A program made the position numbers and the translations under genes. A stretch of DNA of 64,000 nt from Candidatus Baldrarchaeum yapensis (lineage in GTDB: Archaea > Asgardarchaeota > Baldrarchaeia > Baldrarchaeales > Baldrarchaeaceae): NCBI GenBank assembly GCA_016840465.1, contig JAEOSH010000001.1, positions 1 to 64,000 on the forward strand, read 5' to 3'. Shown piece after piece: positions 43,822-53,240 of this stretch. The first letter of the stretch is position 1; each line of letters begins with the position of its first letter. The notes under the pieces were generated by a model. The model did no database searches, was not told the origin of the DNA, and saw nothing but the letters and a program-made list of their open reading frames with translations.

Positions 43822-45183
43822 ATGGCGGATCTTGAGGGAATTTGCAGAAAGATGATCTCCGAGGATAGACGCATTGAAGAGATCTTACAAAAGCTTGTCG
43901 ATGAAATACTCTTTTACAAGAAGATCGACAGAGACCTCGCTGAGCGGCTAGCGGCCGCCGTAGTAAAAGAAGTCAAGATGAGTCTTAAAATACCAGATGA
44001 CGATAAAATCAGGAGAATAATTTATTATCCAGTTGCGGGAGTAACCGCCGGGCAACAGGGACTCGGGAGTAGAGGAGAGGGAGATTTCTTTGCTCATAGG
44101 AAAATCGCGGAGATAATCTCTTCAAGTGGGTTGCGTGCATTTCTTGATGTAAGAGCACACGACGATGCCGGTGCCGTTAATGTTGATGGTGCTGGACTTA
44201 TAGTTGCATCAGTTGATGGAATACATTCCAGATTATCAGAGTATCCCTTCTTGGCTGGCTTTCACGCAACGAGAGCCGCACTTAGGGATGTATATGTGAA
44301 GGGGGCGCGCCCTGTCGGCATATTGATAGATATACACTTAGCGGATGATGCCGATATCGGGAAACTTTTCGACTTTATTGCCGGTTGTACAACTGTTTCT
44401 AAGCTTGCAGGTATCCCGATAATCGGCGGAAGTACACTAAGAATAGGAGGAGATATGGTAATAGGTACTAGAATTTCGGGATGTGTTGTAGCCATAGGGG
44501 TTTCCGTGGTTCCAGGCTACCTCTTAAAACGCCAGAACATCAGGCCCGGGGATTTGATTATTTGCACAGAGGGTAGTGGTGGGGGTACCATAACAACAAC
44601 GGCCATATTTTCTGGGAACTTTGATGTAATTTTAGAAACCTTGAACCTGCAGTTTATAAAGGCATGTGAGGCGATTTTCCGACCAAACATTATTACAAAA
44701 ATACACGCTGCGAGTGACTGGACAAATGGTGGGCTCAGAGGCGATCTAAACGAAATTTGTAAAACAGTCGGCGTTGGAGTAGTTGTTGAGGAGGAAAAAG
44801 TCAGAAAACTAATGAACCCGAAGGTTCTGGAGATGCTTGACTCTTTAAATATCGACTATTTAGGCGTGAGCATGGATGCCCTTCTCCTTTTTGCACCACC
44901 CGAGAATGTGGACGAAATTATAAACGTTATTAGAAGCACAGGCGTTAAGGTGGATGTAATAGGCGAAGTTACCGAAAATGCTGGGGAAAGTATATTGATA
45001 AAGAATGGGAAGAAGATTCCGTTAATGCCAAAATATAGAGAGTCTGCTTATACCGAAATAAAGAAAGTGGTTGGAGAACTTGCACCACCAAATAAGGAAG
45101 AGATCTTCAAAAGAGCTGCAAGGGCCGCACAAGAGGCAATAGAAAAGGTAAAATTTGTAGAAAAACTGATAATGGAAAGATAA
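43822..45183 (+). CDS. AIR synthase/selenophosphate synthetase-related protein
   Basis: A PurM-like ATP-binding fold protein of the COG2144 kind, 453 residues. It has an N-terminal helical extension (1-70), then HDDAGAVNVDGAGLIVASVDG (metal and ATP site) and a C-terminal PurM domain (GDLIICTEGSGGG, AASDWTNGGLRGDL). Shorter relatives are called methanogenesis marker 2. No Sec machinery is visible here, so selenium use is not implied. Its role is unknown. Confidence 0.85.
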   Translation: MADLEGICRKMISEDRRIEEILQKLVDEILFYKKIDRDLAERLAAAVVKEVKMSLKIPDDDKIRRIIYYPVAGVTAGQQGLGSRGEGDFFAHRKIAEIISSSGLRAFLDVRAHDDAGAVNVDGAGLIVASVDGIHSRLSEYPFLAGFHATRAALRDVYVKGARPVGILIDIHLADDADIGKLFDFIAGCTTVSKLAGIPIIGGSTLRIGGDMVIGTRISGCVVAIGVSVVPGYLLKRQNIRPGDLIICTEGSGGGTITTTAIFSGNFDVILETLNLQFIKACEAIFRPNIITKIHAASDWTNGGLRGDLNEICKTVGVGVVVEEEKVRKLMNPKVLEMLDSLNIDYLGVSMDALLLFAPPENVDEIINVIRSTGVKVDVIGEVTENAGESILIKNGKKIPLMPKYRESAYTEIKKVVGELAPPNKEEIFKRAARAAQEAIEKVKFVEKLIMER

Positions 45184-45186
45184 CCG

Positions 45187-45876
45187 TCAGCCGCGCTTTA
45201 AGGCTCTCATTACGGCGTTCATGTGAACCTCGCCTGCCAGATAAATGCCTCCACTCCCCTCAAATATATCCCAGCCCCTTGATGCCCTACATCTGAACTG
45301 TGCAAGTAAGCCAGCCCTCTGTGCCGCTTGTTCGACAGGTAGTCCGATAAGCCTTTGTGCTACGAACCATGTTGTTCCACAGGGAGATCCTCTTAAGACC
45401 TCCACCTTAACTATTATTCCGTTTCTTTCCTCCAGAACAAATTTTGGTGCACCAAATTCTTCGGCAAATCTATCAACTACCTCGCTTCCGGTCGGAGGTT
45501 CAAGAGAACACATTACCCGCGGGGCGATTACCTTTAAAGACGTACCTGCTAAATTTAGGAGTTGCCTTCTTGATCCTAACTTCTTCCACGTGAGATCTTC
45601 GCCCGGTATTAGCATAGCTTTTATACCCATATCCACCGCAAGCCTTGCAAGATGAAGCGTCAGGTCAGGATGAAGAGTGTAAGCGATCAGGATATCCGCC
45701 GGTTGTAAATCGTTAGAATTTATGTACTTCTCTGGTGAGTCTATAAATGGAGGGAGATCCTTCGGTATTGTCATCACTCCAACTATTTTGACGTTTTTTC
45801 CTCTCCCCTTTATTGTTGCCTCAACCCTTTCTCCTATTTCGCCGCGTTTTATTAAAAACACCCGCACAGAACGCAT
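45187..45876 (-). CDS. DUF166 family protein
   Basis: A 229-residue DUF166 protein. Characteristic parts are PADILIAYTLHPDLTLHLARLA, LIPGEDLTW, and SPCGTTWFVAQRLIG near the end of the core, with a few conserved cysteines (MCSLEPPTG and RGSPCG). The family has unknown function. It lies 74 bp downstream of cdhE on the same strand, beyond a likely terminator. Confidence 0.85.
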   Translation of the reverse strand: MRSVRVFLIKRGEIGERVEATIKGRGKNVKIVGVMTIPKDLPPFIDSPEKYINSNDLQPADILIAYTLHPDLTLHLARLAVDMGIKAMLIPGEDLTWKKLGSRRQLLNLAGTSLKVIAPRVMCSLEPPTGSEVVDRFAEEFGAPKFVLEERNGIIVKVEVLRGSPCGTTWFVAQRLIGLPVEQAAQRAGLLAQFRCRASRGWDIFEGSGGIYLAGEVHMNAVMRALKRG

Positions 45877-45928
45877 GTTTATTCATCCATCAGAAATCAA
45901 AAATAGAAGTTCAGATGTCAGAATTGTC

Positions 45929-45950
45929 AAAAATACTATGTAAGAAAAAA
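45929..45950 (-). terminator. T-run terminator of the cdh operon
   Basis: On the minus strand TTTTTT directly follows the cdhE stop codon and a second run TTTTT comes 12 bases later. This suggests that transcription from the cdh operon ends before the DUF166 gene. Confidence 0.45.
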
Positions 45951-47744
45951 TTAGATCTTGAAGTTTTTTACGAAATCTACCATTTTTTCCGGCTCTTTTG
46001 GTCCTACTGCGACTTCCCATCCAGTTTTTGACGCTATATCACTGGCTAGATCTTTTAAGTCCTCCGAAACGATGAGTTTTCTATGCTTAACCAAATTTGC
46101 AATACCCGTGCGGTCTAAACACTGCGCTACTGCGTCTCCGCTGACCTCTCCGTCTTTAATTGCTTCTTCCAGCGTTTTACCCTTAGTACCAAGGACCACA
46201 ATCCATGCAGAGACATTTGCTTCGGCAAGCGGCACACGTAATGAATAATGCTCTTTGATATTGCTACTAGTTAGCACAACGGGGGCATTCTCGCTCGGTG
46301 ATTTGACCCCATATACTCCTTCTCTCACCCAGTATGACTTTCTAAGGAACTCAGGTATTCCAGCTGAGTCTCTTGGCCCTACGTGAACGTCCCATCCGGT
46401 TGCATCCTCTAATTCTCCCTTCAATCTTGCCGCAAGACCCGGTATTATTATTGCCCTATGCTTAACCACCTTTTCTAAACCTGCCTCCTTCATTGCCTCC
46501 GCTATTGAGTCCGCAGTCATGGTTCCGCCTGCCACCGCAGACTCAACATTGATGCCTCCTGTGTCTACCACTAGTAACCACGCATCGGCCTTTCCTTCCA
46601 CGTCGTTTCTTACAAGGTGATACGTTATTGCGAAGTTGCAAGTCACAAGGACTGGTGACCATTCATTTGGATTTCCTAACTTCTTAAGTCCTGGCTCAAC
46701 CGCAGGGTGTATCCGTGGGTCGGTGTAAATGTCCTGCCTGAGGGTTAAAGGTGCAAGAAGGGACCATGTATCAAGCGTGTGTATAATTAAGATGTCAGCA
46801 AACCTCTCAATAAGCATTGAGCAGAGAATAGATTCCATGAAAGCAAGTTCGATTTTTTCCGCTTCAGATAATGACGCACCATCTTTTCCTGCCCATACGA
46901 CAGCTGGTATTCCTAGAAGTGGCCATCCGAGTTCTTTGTCGCCCTTCTCTATCGCCGCCCTTCTTATCATAGTGAATATGTCAAGAGTGTCTGCTAATTG
47001 TCCTTCCCCAAAGAATGTTCCGGGATCAAGAACTATTTCCTTAATTCCAGCTTTCATGAACGCTCTTACAATGGATTTCAGCGTCGAAATGTCACCAGGG
47101 GCAGAAACCACGACGGGAACATTGTATTTCTGTGCTAGTTTACCGACTTCCTTCCAGTTATCTTTTGTTGCGGCATAAATCAATGGTTTTCTCTCTTTAG
47201 CCACTTCAAGCCCTGCTTCTAGAACTTTTGGATCGAGACTGCAAAGTATTAATGGTAGTTGACTATTCTCTACAACTTTCCTTACGCATTCCGCAAATTT
47301 TGCAGGATTCCCACTTGTACAGCGTACTGCAATTGCATCGAGCCTGTAGACTTGTCCTACCCTTTCAATCTTGAACTCGCTAATTCTCTTCACTCTAGCT
47401 ATGAGTTCATCCTCGGGCATTTCGTCATGAACGTCAATCGCAAAGACTGTAGGATTATAAAATGTTAATTCATGTCTGTACATCACTTCTTCTCCGCCAA
47501 TTGTTACTGCATTATCCCCAACGCCTATTACCACTGGCCTCACTGGTGGTGTTAGAAGTTCTTCTAACTTCTTTCGCGCACTCTCATATTTAGGATCCGT
47601 AAATAATGGCTTGCATTGTTCAAGTTTGGCTTCTCTTTGTATTAATTTGTAAGCAAACGCCATACAACTATCATATCCACATTCCTTACAATTAGTCCCT
47701 GGAAGCAATCTATAAACATCAAGCGGTTTCACCCTCTCGGACAT
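45951..47744 (-). CDS. cdhE: CODH/ACS gamma subunit, duplicated C-terminal domain
   Basis: Large corrinoid Fe-S protein subunit that carries the methyl group from H4MPT to acetyl-CoA synthase. Counted from the GTG at 47753: the 4Fe-4S site is C22, C25, C30 and C47, a TIM barrel lies at about 75-350, and the corrinoid-binding domain at 366-472. A second copy of that domain follows at 490-597, with matching KHRK, TGWEVAVGPKEP and PVVLTSSN segments. The usual protein is about 450-470 residues, so the second copy is an unusual addition. ATG at 47744 has GAGGTG 6 bases upstream. It ends the cdhABCDE run. Confidence 0.95.
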   Translation of the reverse strand: MSERVKPLDVYRLLPGTNCKECGYDSCMAFAYKLIQREAKLEQCKPLFTDPKYESARKKLEELLTPPVRPVVIGVGDNAVTIGGEEVMYRHELTFYNPTVFAIDVHDEMPEDELIARVKRISEFKIERVGQVYRLDAIAVRCTSGNPAKFAECVRKVVENSQLPLILCSLDPKVLEAGLEVAKERKPLIYAATKDNWKEVGKLAQKYNVPVVVSAPGDISTLKSIVRAFMKAGIKEIVLDPGTFFGEGQLADTLDIFTMIRRAAIEKGDKELGWPLLGIPAVVWAGKDGASLSEAEKIELAFMESILCSMLIERFADILIIHTLDTWSLLAPLTLRQDIYTDPRIHPAVEPGLKKLGNPNEWSPVLVTCNFAITYHLVRNDVEGKADAWLLVVDTGGINVESAVAGGTMTADSIAEAMKEAGLEKVVKHRAIIIPGLAARLKGELEDATGWDVHVGPRDSAGIPEFLRKSYWVREGVYGVKSPSENAPVVLTSSNIKEHYSLRVPLAEANVSAWIVVLGTKGKTLEEAIKDGEVSGDAVAQCLDRTGIANLVKHRKLIVSEDLKDLASDIASKTGWEVAVGPKEPEKMVDFVKNFKI

Positions 47745-47754
47745 ATTGTACACC

Positions 47755-48951
47755 TCATACTTTCATTGATACCCAATTGTAGAACATGGACACTTCCGCT
47801 TTTTTGTCAGAGATGAGAAAGTCTCTTATAGTTTTCACTATTTTTACCGCTGCTGGGTGTAACATCATTAGGAGATCACATCCTGCAAGCATAAGTCCTA
47901 TCCCTGTCGTTGCTTCCCAGAGTGGACCACGATATTCTGGCGGGCCCCATTCAGGTGCTTTTTTCTGTGATAACCATGCTTCTCTTGCCGCCCATGCATT
48001 CGTTATACCACCACTTATAGGCATCTGTAGAAGTTCCTCGCCTTTAAGCGCTGCTAGGCGTATTCTCTCGAAAACGCTGAATGCATACTGATAACCATAT
48101 CCGACTGCTGCTGATGTTGGATCCATGATTATTCGATCCTTCGGAAGACCTTCGCCCATCAGTCTGTTATTAAGTTCCTTGGCACCTGGGAAGTCTATGA
48201 AGCTAAGAGCTATCACATTATGTCCATATTCAACAGCCGCTCTTGCAATTCTAGCGTAATCATTTGCAAGCGATGCTGTGCTCAATGCGGTTCGTTCTCC
48301 TTCAATAACTTCCGCTGCTGCCTCTAGCACTAAAGGATCTTTCTTATTATCACCCGATCCACCTATTATTATTGGTACATCCTTAATTTGCTGGTATATC
48401 TCTTCAACAAGCTTAGCTGCTTCCTTTGGAGATTTATCTCCATATTCTGGGCTTGTGCTAATAAGATGAAGGGTTATAAGGTCCGGTTCGAACTCAAGTG
48501 CCTTCTTTGCCCAAGCTATTGGATCCTCCAGCACATCTTCGAAGTGTTGTCTAATCGGCTTTGGCAATCTAATCGGGTAATCAAATACATCCATCGATAC
48601 TACTGGTTTGTTCTTCATGGGATAATCGAATCTATAGAATGGAGGAGCCTTTTCCCCGCCTATCTTAATGACCTTCTTGCGACTGCCTCCCTCGGATTTT
48701 GTGGCTCCTATCTGCACTTCAACTATTTCTCCGGGGAATTCTTCACGTGGAATTTCGAAAGGTACGGTTTCCAGCGTTAGTTCTTCTAAGCTAACGCCTG
48801 GTGCTGCGGGTGGTCTTGCTAATGTTGGTAATATATTTAAGACCAATTCTTCAGCCTCTATTTCGACATTTTCCAGCTCTAACTCTCCAAATTTCTCGAG
48901 TATTTCAAGTATCGTTTTGCCAAGTCTTCTAATTTCTTCCTCCCCGCTCAT
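47755..48951 (-). CDS. cdhD: CODH/ACS delta subunit
   Basis: Small subunit of the corrinoid Fe-S protein; with CdhE it forms the methyl carrier. An acidic N-terminal leader is followed by a TIM barrel from about residue 95 (PVVSMDVFDYPIRLP, IIIGGSGDNKKDP, IIMDPTSAAVGYG, ATTGIGLMLAGCDLLMMLHP). Its 398 residues are normal. It lies 6 bp after cdhC and 10 bp before the chosen cdhE start. Confidence 0.95.
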   Translation of the reverse strand: MSGEEEIRRLGKTILEILEKFGELELENVEIEAEELVLNILPTLARPPAAPGVSLEELTLETVPFEIPREEFPGEIVEVQIGATKSEGGSRKKVIKIGGEKAPPFYRFDYPMKNKPVVSMDVFDYPIRLPKPIRQHFEDVLEDPIAWAKKALEFEPDLITLHLISTSPEYGDKSPKEAAKLVEEIYQQIKDVPIIIGGSGDNKKDPLVLEAAAEVIEGERTALSTASLANDYARIARAAVEYGHNVIALSFIDFPGAKELNNRLMGEGLPKDRIIMDPTSAAVGYGYQYAFSVFERIRLAALKGEELLQMPISGGITNAWAAREAWLSQKKAPEWGPPEYRGPLWEATTGIGLMLAGCDLLMMLHPAAVKIVKTIRDFLISDKKAEVSMFYNWVSMKV

Positions 48952-48957
48952 AACGAA

Positions 48958-50349
48958 TCACTCTTTCTTCTTCTTCTTTGGAGGAAGTTCTCTCCTGATG
49001 ATCATCTTCTCAGCCGTTATCTTCACATTCTTAAATATTATTCTGAATCCGCCAGCAACCGGCACTCCTTCAACTGGAACCATCGCTGGAACCATTTCTA
49101 CTTCTTCTGGTACTTCTTCGGCTTTTTCTTCCATCTTTGCCCATCTTTCGACAACAGGGTGACCCTTCTGCTTCAGGAACTCTCTCAATTCTTCAATGGT
49201 CATAGCATCCTTCTCGGTTGCTATCTTATCATAAAGTTCTGGCGGAATAGCGTCCTTTACACGTTCCTTTATGTGACTTGGCATCCACACGACCCTAGAC
49301 CAGCCACCGTCAGCTTGGAAGAACTTTGGAGATCTCATGTAACCTATCGAAATACCAACGAAACCTTCTACCTGACGCCCTCCGCCAACTTCATTTGCTA
49401 ACGCTGAGAACGTTAGTCCTATTACTGTTGGCCCTTTGAAGTTTCTGTCAACAATTCCTATTCCATCAACTTCGGGTATGTAGAACGCTATTGCTTCGCA
49501 ACAACCACATGTTGTGTGCGGATAACCGAACATACTATAAAGGTAAACCCGTTCGACTTCGCCAAGAGATTTTTCCCTGACCGCCTCGTTTGCTCCTGAA
49601 TATTCTCCCCTTATAGGATCTAAACATTCTCCCTTCTCAACCCTGAAGTTCGGACCCTTCGGATCAATGCGTGCTGCCGCCCTTGCGTCAAGCCACGATA
49701 TTGAGCCGCAAAGCGATAGTCTATCCGGTGTAATTATACAGACGTGCGAAGGAGCAAAAGACTGGCATAGAGTACAACCGTAAAATTCCTCCACATCCTC
49801 ATCGTGAAGGGCTAATGCTCTTGCATCTCTTTCCTCATAAATCTTTAATGCCTTATCAAACCATTCCTTGACCTTTTCCGGATCCGTTATGAAGGTTACC
49901 TGTATCTTTTCAATTATTGGAAACTCCGATTTAAAGAGTCGTATGAGCACCTTTCCAATGTAGTTAAAGGAGTTCAATCCCTTCTTAAATGATGATCTGC
50001 TTAGCCTTAGCCAAATGTCGTAACGTTGGTTTAGATGCATGAATCCCTCAATGTAGTTGCAGAAGTAGTGAATTCTACGCTCAAATACACCTTCGAGATC
50101 CTTTTCTAACTCTTTGCCTGCGACCTCGACAATAATTCCAAAGGGATATGATTTCCCTTCCTCGAGGTCCTTGATGTCGGGGCCAACTATTATTACTTTT
50201 CCGTCCTCTACTTCCTCAGGTGGCTTGACCAAGCAAAGTTCGAACTTTTCCTTTACATTAGGACCTCCAAACTCGACATACATCTGTTCCTTTCTGATAC
50301 GCTCACCTTCATATATTGGACCGACATCTACCGGGATGTCTTCAAACAT
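48958..50349 (-). CDS. cdhC: CODH/ACS beta subunit (acetyl-CoA synthase)
   Basis: Makes acetyl-CoA from methyl, CO and CoA at the Ni-Ni-Fe4S4 A-cluster. The cluster cysteines are in YGCTLCQSF, DRLSLCGS and TTCGCCEA, the last holding the C-G-C that binds the distal nickel. It lacks the bacterial N-terminal domain, as expected for archaea. The tail (about 410-463) is low in complexity and ends in a Lys run. GAGGT abuts the ATG at 50355 but is six bases before the ATG at 50349, which I use. The next gene upstream is cdhB. Confidence 0.95.
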   Translation of the reverse strand: MFEDIPVDVGPIYEGERIRKEQMYVEFGGPNVKEKFELCLVKPPEEVEDGKVIIVGPDIKDLEEGKSYPFGIIVEVAGKELEKDLEGVFERRIHYFCNYIEGFMHLNQRYDIWLRLSRSSFKKGLNSFNYIGKVLIRLFKSEFPIIEKIQVTFITDPEKVKEWFDKALKIYEERDARALALHDEDVEEFYGCTLCQSFAPSHVCIITPDRLSLCGSISWLDARAAARIDPKGPNFRVEKGECLDPIRGEYSGANEAVREKSLGEVERVYLYSMFGYPHTTCGCCEAIAFYIPEVDGIGIVDRNFKGPTVIGLTFSALANEVGGGRQVEGFVGISIGYMRSPKFFQADGGWSRVVWMPSHIKERVKDAIPPELYDKIATEKDAMTIEELREFLKQKGHPVVERWAKMEEKAEEVPEEVEMVPAMVPVEGVPVAGGFRIIFKNVKITAEKMIIRRELPPKKKKKE

Positions 50350-50358
50350 TCCCATACC

Positions 50359-50895
50359 TCATCCCCCCTTGAGGGAGGATATCATTTTTTCAAGAGCCTC
50401 TTTCCAATCTTTTTCGGAGAGGTTGGGGAAGGACCATGTTGCGTTTGGTTGGTACTCCTTATCGAGGGATATCGTGATCAACTTGGGTGCGAAATGTTTC
50501 AATGCGGATAACATCTGACTCTGTAGGTAGTAGGTGATGCCGAAGAATATAGCATGCGTGTATCCGCCATTTCCGTCGAATCCTTTCCACTCGGGATCCT
50601 TAAGCATGTTTGTTATGTTAATAAGAGGCATTGTTGCAACGGGTTTCACGCCATGTTCGAGGAGTATCTTTCTTGAGTGCGCCGTTGCAACCACCGGAAT
50701 TCCAAGCTTTGCAAGCTCAACTACGTACTTCACAAGAGGTTCTCCATCGACTTTCTCGGTGACTATTCTAGCTCCAACTATTAGTATTGGTCTCTTCGCC
50801 TTTTTCAGTATTTTAGCTACTGCTTCTCCTGATTTTAGGATACTTGCTGTTTTTGGTCCCGGGATATTACTAATCTGCCAGGGTTTCGCACTCAT
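50359..50895 (-). CDS. cdhB: CODH/ACS epsilon subunit
   Basis: Small non-catalytic subunit that binds the CODH alpha subunit (CdhA). A Rossmann-like 178-residue protein with AKRPILIVGARIV and GIPVVATAHSRKILLEHG. It overlaps cdhA by 4 bp (ATGA) and is followed by cdhC. Confidence 0.93.
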   Translation of the reverse strand: MSAKPWQISNIPGPKTASILKSGEAVAKILKKAKRPILIVGARIVTEKVDGEPLVKYVVELAKLGIPVVATAHSRKILLEHGVKPVATMPLINITNMLKDPEWKGFDGNGGYTHAIFFGITYYLQSQMLSALKHFAPKLITISLDKEYQPNATWSFPNLSEKDWKEALEKMISSLKGG

Positions 50896-53240
50896 TTCGC
50901 CTTCCTCCTTATGAGTCTTGGTAGTAATGTCGGGTCGGGTATCTTCATGGGTTTCCAGCCCTTCTCCTTAAGAAACTCGAGAACTTCATCCTTCATTGTA
51001 ATGGGGATATCTGCCTCCGTTCTGACGAACAGGTGCAGATCTTCGGGCAAGCCACCGAAGAACTTCTTGTGTAAGTCTATATAGTGGGCAAGCTTTATAG
51101 CCCTTCCTTTTGTCGTGTCATTTGGCCTTATACATAACTTCGCTGTCATCACCATTGCCTCCTCCTTGCTCTCGGCAGGGTAGATTAGGTGCTCAGGAGC
51201 CGGACCCGCATACACCTTTTCGCCCGTTCTTGCGTCATACACGTACCAGTCCTCCTCTCTGTCCGGTCTACCAAGATACGCCCTACGATACTTGCTCCCA
51301 TGAGGACCAACTATTGCTGGAATTCCTAGTCTGTTGAAACCTGTAGCGATAGAGGCTGCCTTCTGGCTCATCGCACCCCAGGCAACACCAACTGCCCCCA
51401 CTCTGTTGAGTATGTAGTCAGCAATTTCCTCGTAGTTTCCTCTCAGGTTTCTTCGTGCGAATATGCTTGCAATCTTTATTGCGGCTCCCGATATGTGCGC
51501 ATTTGCAACACATGAACCAACGTTAACGAGACAACCTGCGTCGAAGTCTCCAGGATACACCTCGTATAATCCCTTGCCCTCCTCGGTCAAGTAGCGTGCG
51601 ATGTCCATTGCCTCACATCCGCTTGCTACAACTATATATCTTCTCCTAAGGAATTCTTCCGCCATTTCTGCAACTTCTCTATAGCTTCCTGGATAGTTGG
51701 GGCAACCAATATAAGCGACTACTCCCGGAATTTCTCCTAACACTATAGGAGCACCAACATTTCTTATCTCAGTGTCCTTAATCGGACCACGACCCGCTCG
51801 TATCTTGTATCTCTCCTTTTCGATCTCTGCCTCAGCGGCCTTTGTCATCAGCGTGAATATCGGGATACCCCTCGGGCATGCACTTTCACATCTTCCACAT
51901 CCGACACAAACTTCTGCCAACTCCGCTAACTTGCTGAGGTCGCCATTCTTGGCTGCTTGAACTGCTTCGTTTACTGGATAGTCATTGGGGCATGCCCTTC
52001 TACAAGATTTGCAGTTTGTACACTTCTTGGCGAGTTCTATTAATTCCTCCTTGCTAGGTAGCGTTTTGTATTGTTTTCTAAGTGGTGCTATCTTTATTGC
52101 TGTTTTCACTACGAGTTCTGCCGCCTTGCGTGGATCCTCTATGAACACTCCTGGGACTCTAAAGTTCACAAGATCGTCGACTATTTCATCAATGGGATCA
52201 TGTGTCCGGTCTGGTAACCCTTCACACTTCTTCTCATTAGTTGCTACCACCGGTGCATGTATTCTTTGCGCTTCTCTCACAATATCTGCTCGAATACACT
52301 GCTCATCCACTATAATGACATCTGGGATTCCTGTTCTTATATATCTTAATTGTCTGCTGAGAGGACCTATTATTTTGGCACCGGAATAGTATCGTGTCAT
52401 GTCATGCGCAGTGCAGCAAACTCCACATACCTCTACCTTATCATAGAGGTTGTGTTCCCTGAGATAATCGACGATCTCTACAGCAGGTGCAACATTATGG
52501 CCGATACACAAGATGACCGGCTTATTCCTATCTACAGTACCGAAACCTATTTCTACAAGTGGGGCGTCTGGGTCTCCCTTCGGGAAATTAAGCGCAACTA
52601 TTTGGATTATGTCTGCGATCTCCATGGCTAAATGATCAAGCATACCAACATGGAGGGCCTTGCTTTCAAAGTCCAAGTAATTTCCTTCCTGACCAGTGTG
52701 TGTTGCACTTAATAGTTGTACCAATTGTTCCTCTACATACTTTAGTGCAACATCGAAATCGCCTATTGTTTTCGGTCTAAAACCACAAATTAGTCTTGTA
52801 TGGGGAGCTTCTACTGCAATATCTCCTCCGAGGTCAACTGGGACATTTCTACCAAACTTCTCCACCAAATAGTGCCATAAGTGTCGAGCATGACCTGCGT
52901 GGGCGGCGAGACCGATTAGGCACGCCAGTAGCACAATTCTACCCTGTTGAGTTCCTATATCGAGGCCACAAGCACCACGTTTTCCTGCGGTGAGATCACA
53001 TTTGCCATATGTACATAAGCAACATAAATCACAGAAGGGTGCATAGAAGGGCTTATATCTCTTTAATAATGTCATATCCCACGATCTGAGATCCGTGACT
53101 TTGGGGAAGGGTGTCGGCCCCATTGGTTCCCATTCTTCCTCTTCTTCTATCACCGCGCCAATTGCGACCTCAAGGCCCTTTATCACGCCAATAGTCGTCT
53201 GCACTTCGGTTGCTTTAAGACGCAAGGATTCTCCGCTCAA
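50892..53240 (-). CDS. cdhA: CODH/ACS alpha subunit (CO dehydrogenase)
   Basis: Ni-Fe carbon monoxide dehydrogenase subunit of the acetyl-CoA decarbonylase/synthase complex; it reduces CO2 to CO or the reverse. At the start it has cysteines of the B/D clusters (CDLCCLCTYGKC). In the middle two extra ferredoxin motifs characteristic of archaeal CdhA are seen (CTNCKSCRRACP and CVGCGRCESACP). C-cluster cysteines follow, including NVGSCVANAH. The start is TTG with GGTGGCGGAG upstream, and a TATA box lies about 55 bp away. It is first in the operon. Confidence 0.95.
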   Translation of the reverse strand: MSGESLRLKATEVQTTIGVIKGLEVAIGAVIEEEEEWEPMGPTPFPKVTDLRSWDMTLLKRYKPFYAPFCDLCCLCTYGKCDLTAGKRGACGLDIGTQQGRIVLLACLIGLAAHAGHARHLWHYLVEKFGRNVPVDLGGDIAVEAPHTRLICGFRPKTIGDFDVALKYVEEQLVQLLSATHTGQEGNYLDFESKALHVGMLDHLAMEIADIIQIVALNFPKGDPDAPLVEIGFGTVDRNKPVILCIGHNVAPAVEIVDYLREHNLYDKVEVCGVCCTAHDMTRYYSGAKIIGPLSRQLRYIRTGIPDVIIVDEQCIRADIVREAQRIHAPVVATNEKKCEGLPDRTHDPIDEIVDDLVNFRVPGVFIEDPRKAAELVVKTAIKIAPLRKQYKTLPSKEELIELAKKCTNCKSCRRACPNDYPVNEAVQAAKNGDLSKLAELAEVCVGCGRCESACPRGIPIFTLMTKAAEAEIEKERYKIRAGRGPIKDTEIRNVGAPIVLGEIPGVVAYIGCPNYPGSYREVAEMAEEFLRRRYIVVASGCEAMDIARYLTEEGKGLYEVYPGDFDAGCLVNVGSCVANAHISGAAIKIASIFARRNLRGNYEEIADYILNRVGAVGVAWGAMSQKAASIATGFNRLGIPAIVGPHGSKYRRAYLGRPDREEDWYVYDARTGEKVYAGPAPEHLIYPAESKEEAMVMTAKLCIRPNDTTKGRAIKLAHYIDLHKKFFGGLPEDLHLFVRTEADIPITMKDEVLEFLKEKGWKPMKIPDPTLLPRLIRRKAK

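Noticed and set aside
43822-45183. Selenophosphate synthetase (SelD)
   Set aside because: The PurM-like fold is clear, but the N-terminal Sec/Cys-Gly loop of SelD is missing, fwdB uses cysteine, and the sequence fits the COG2144-type relatives better.
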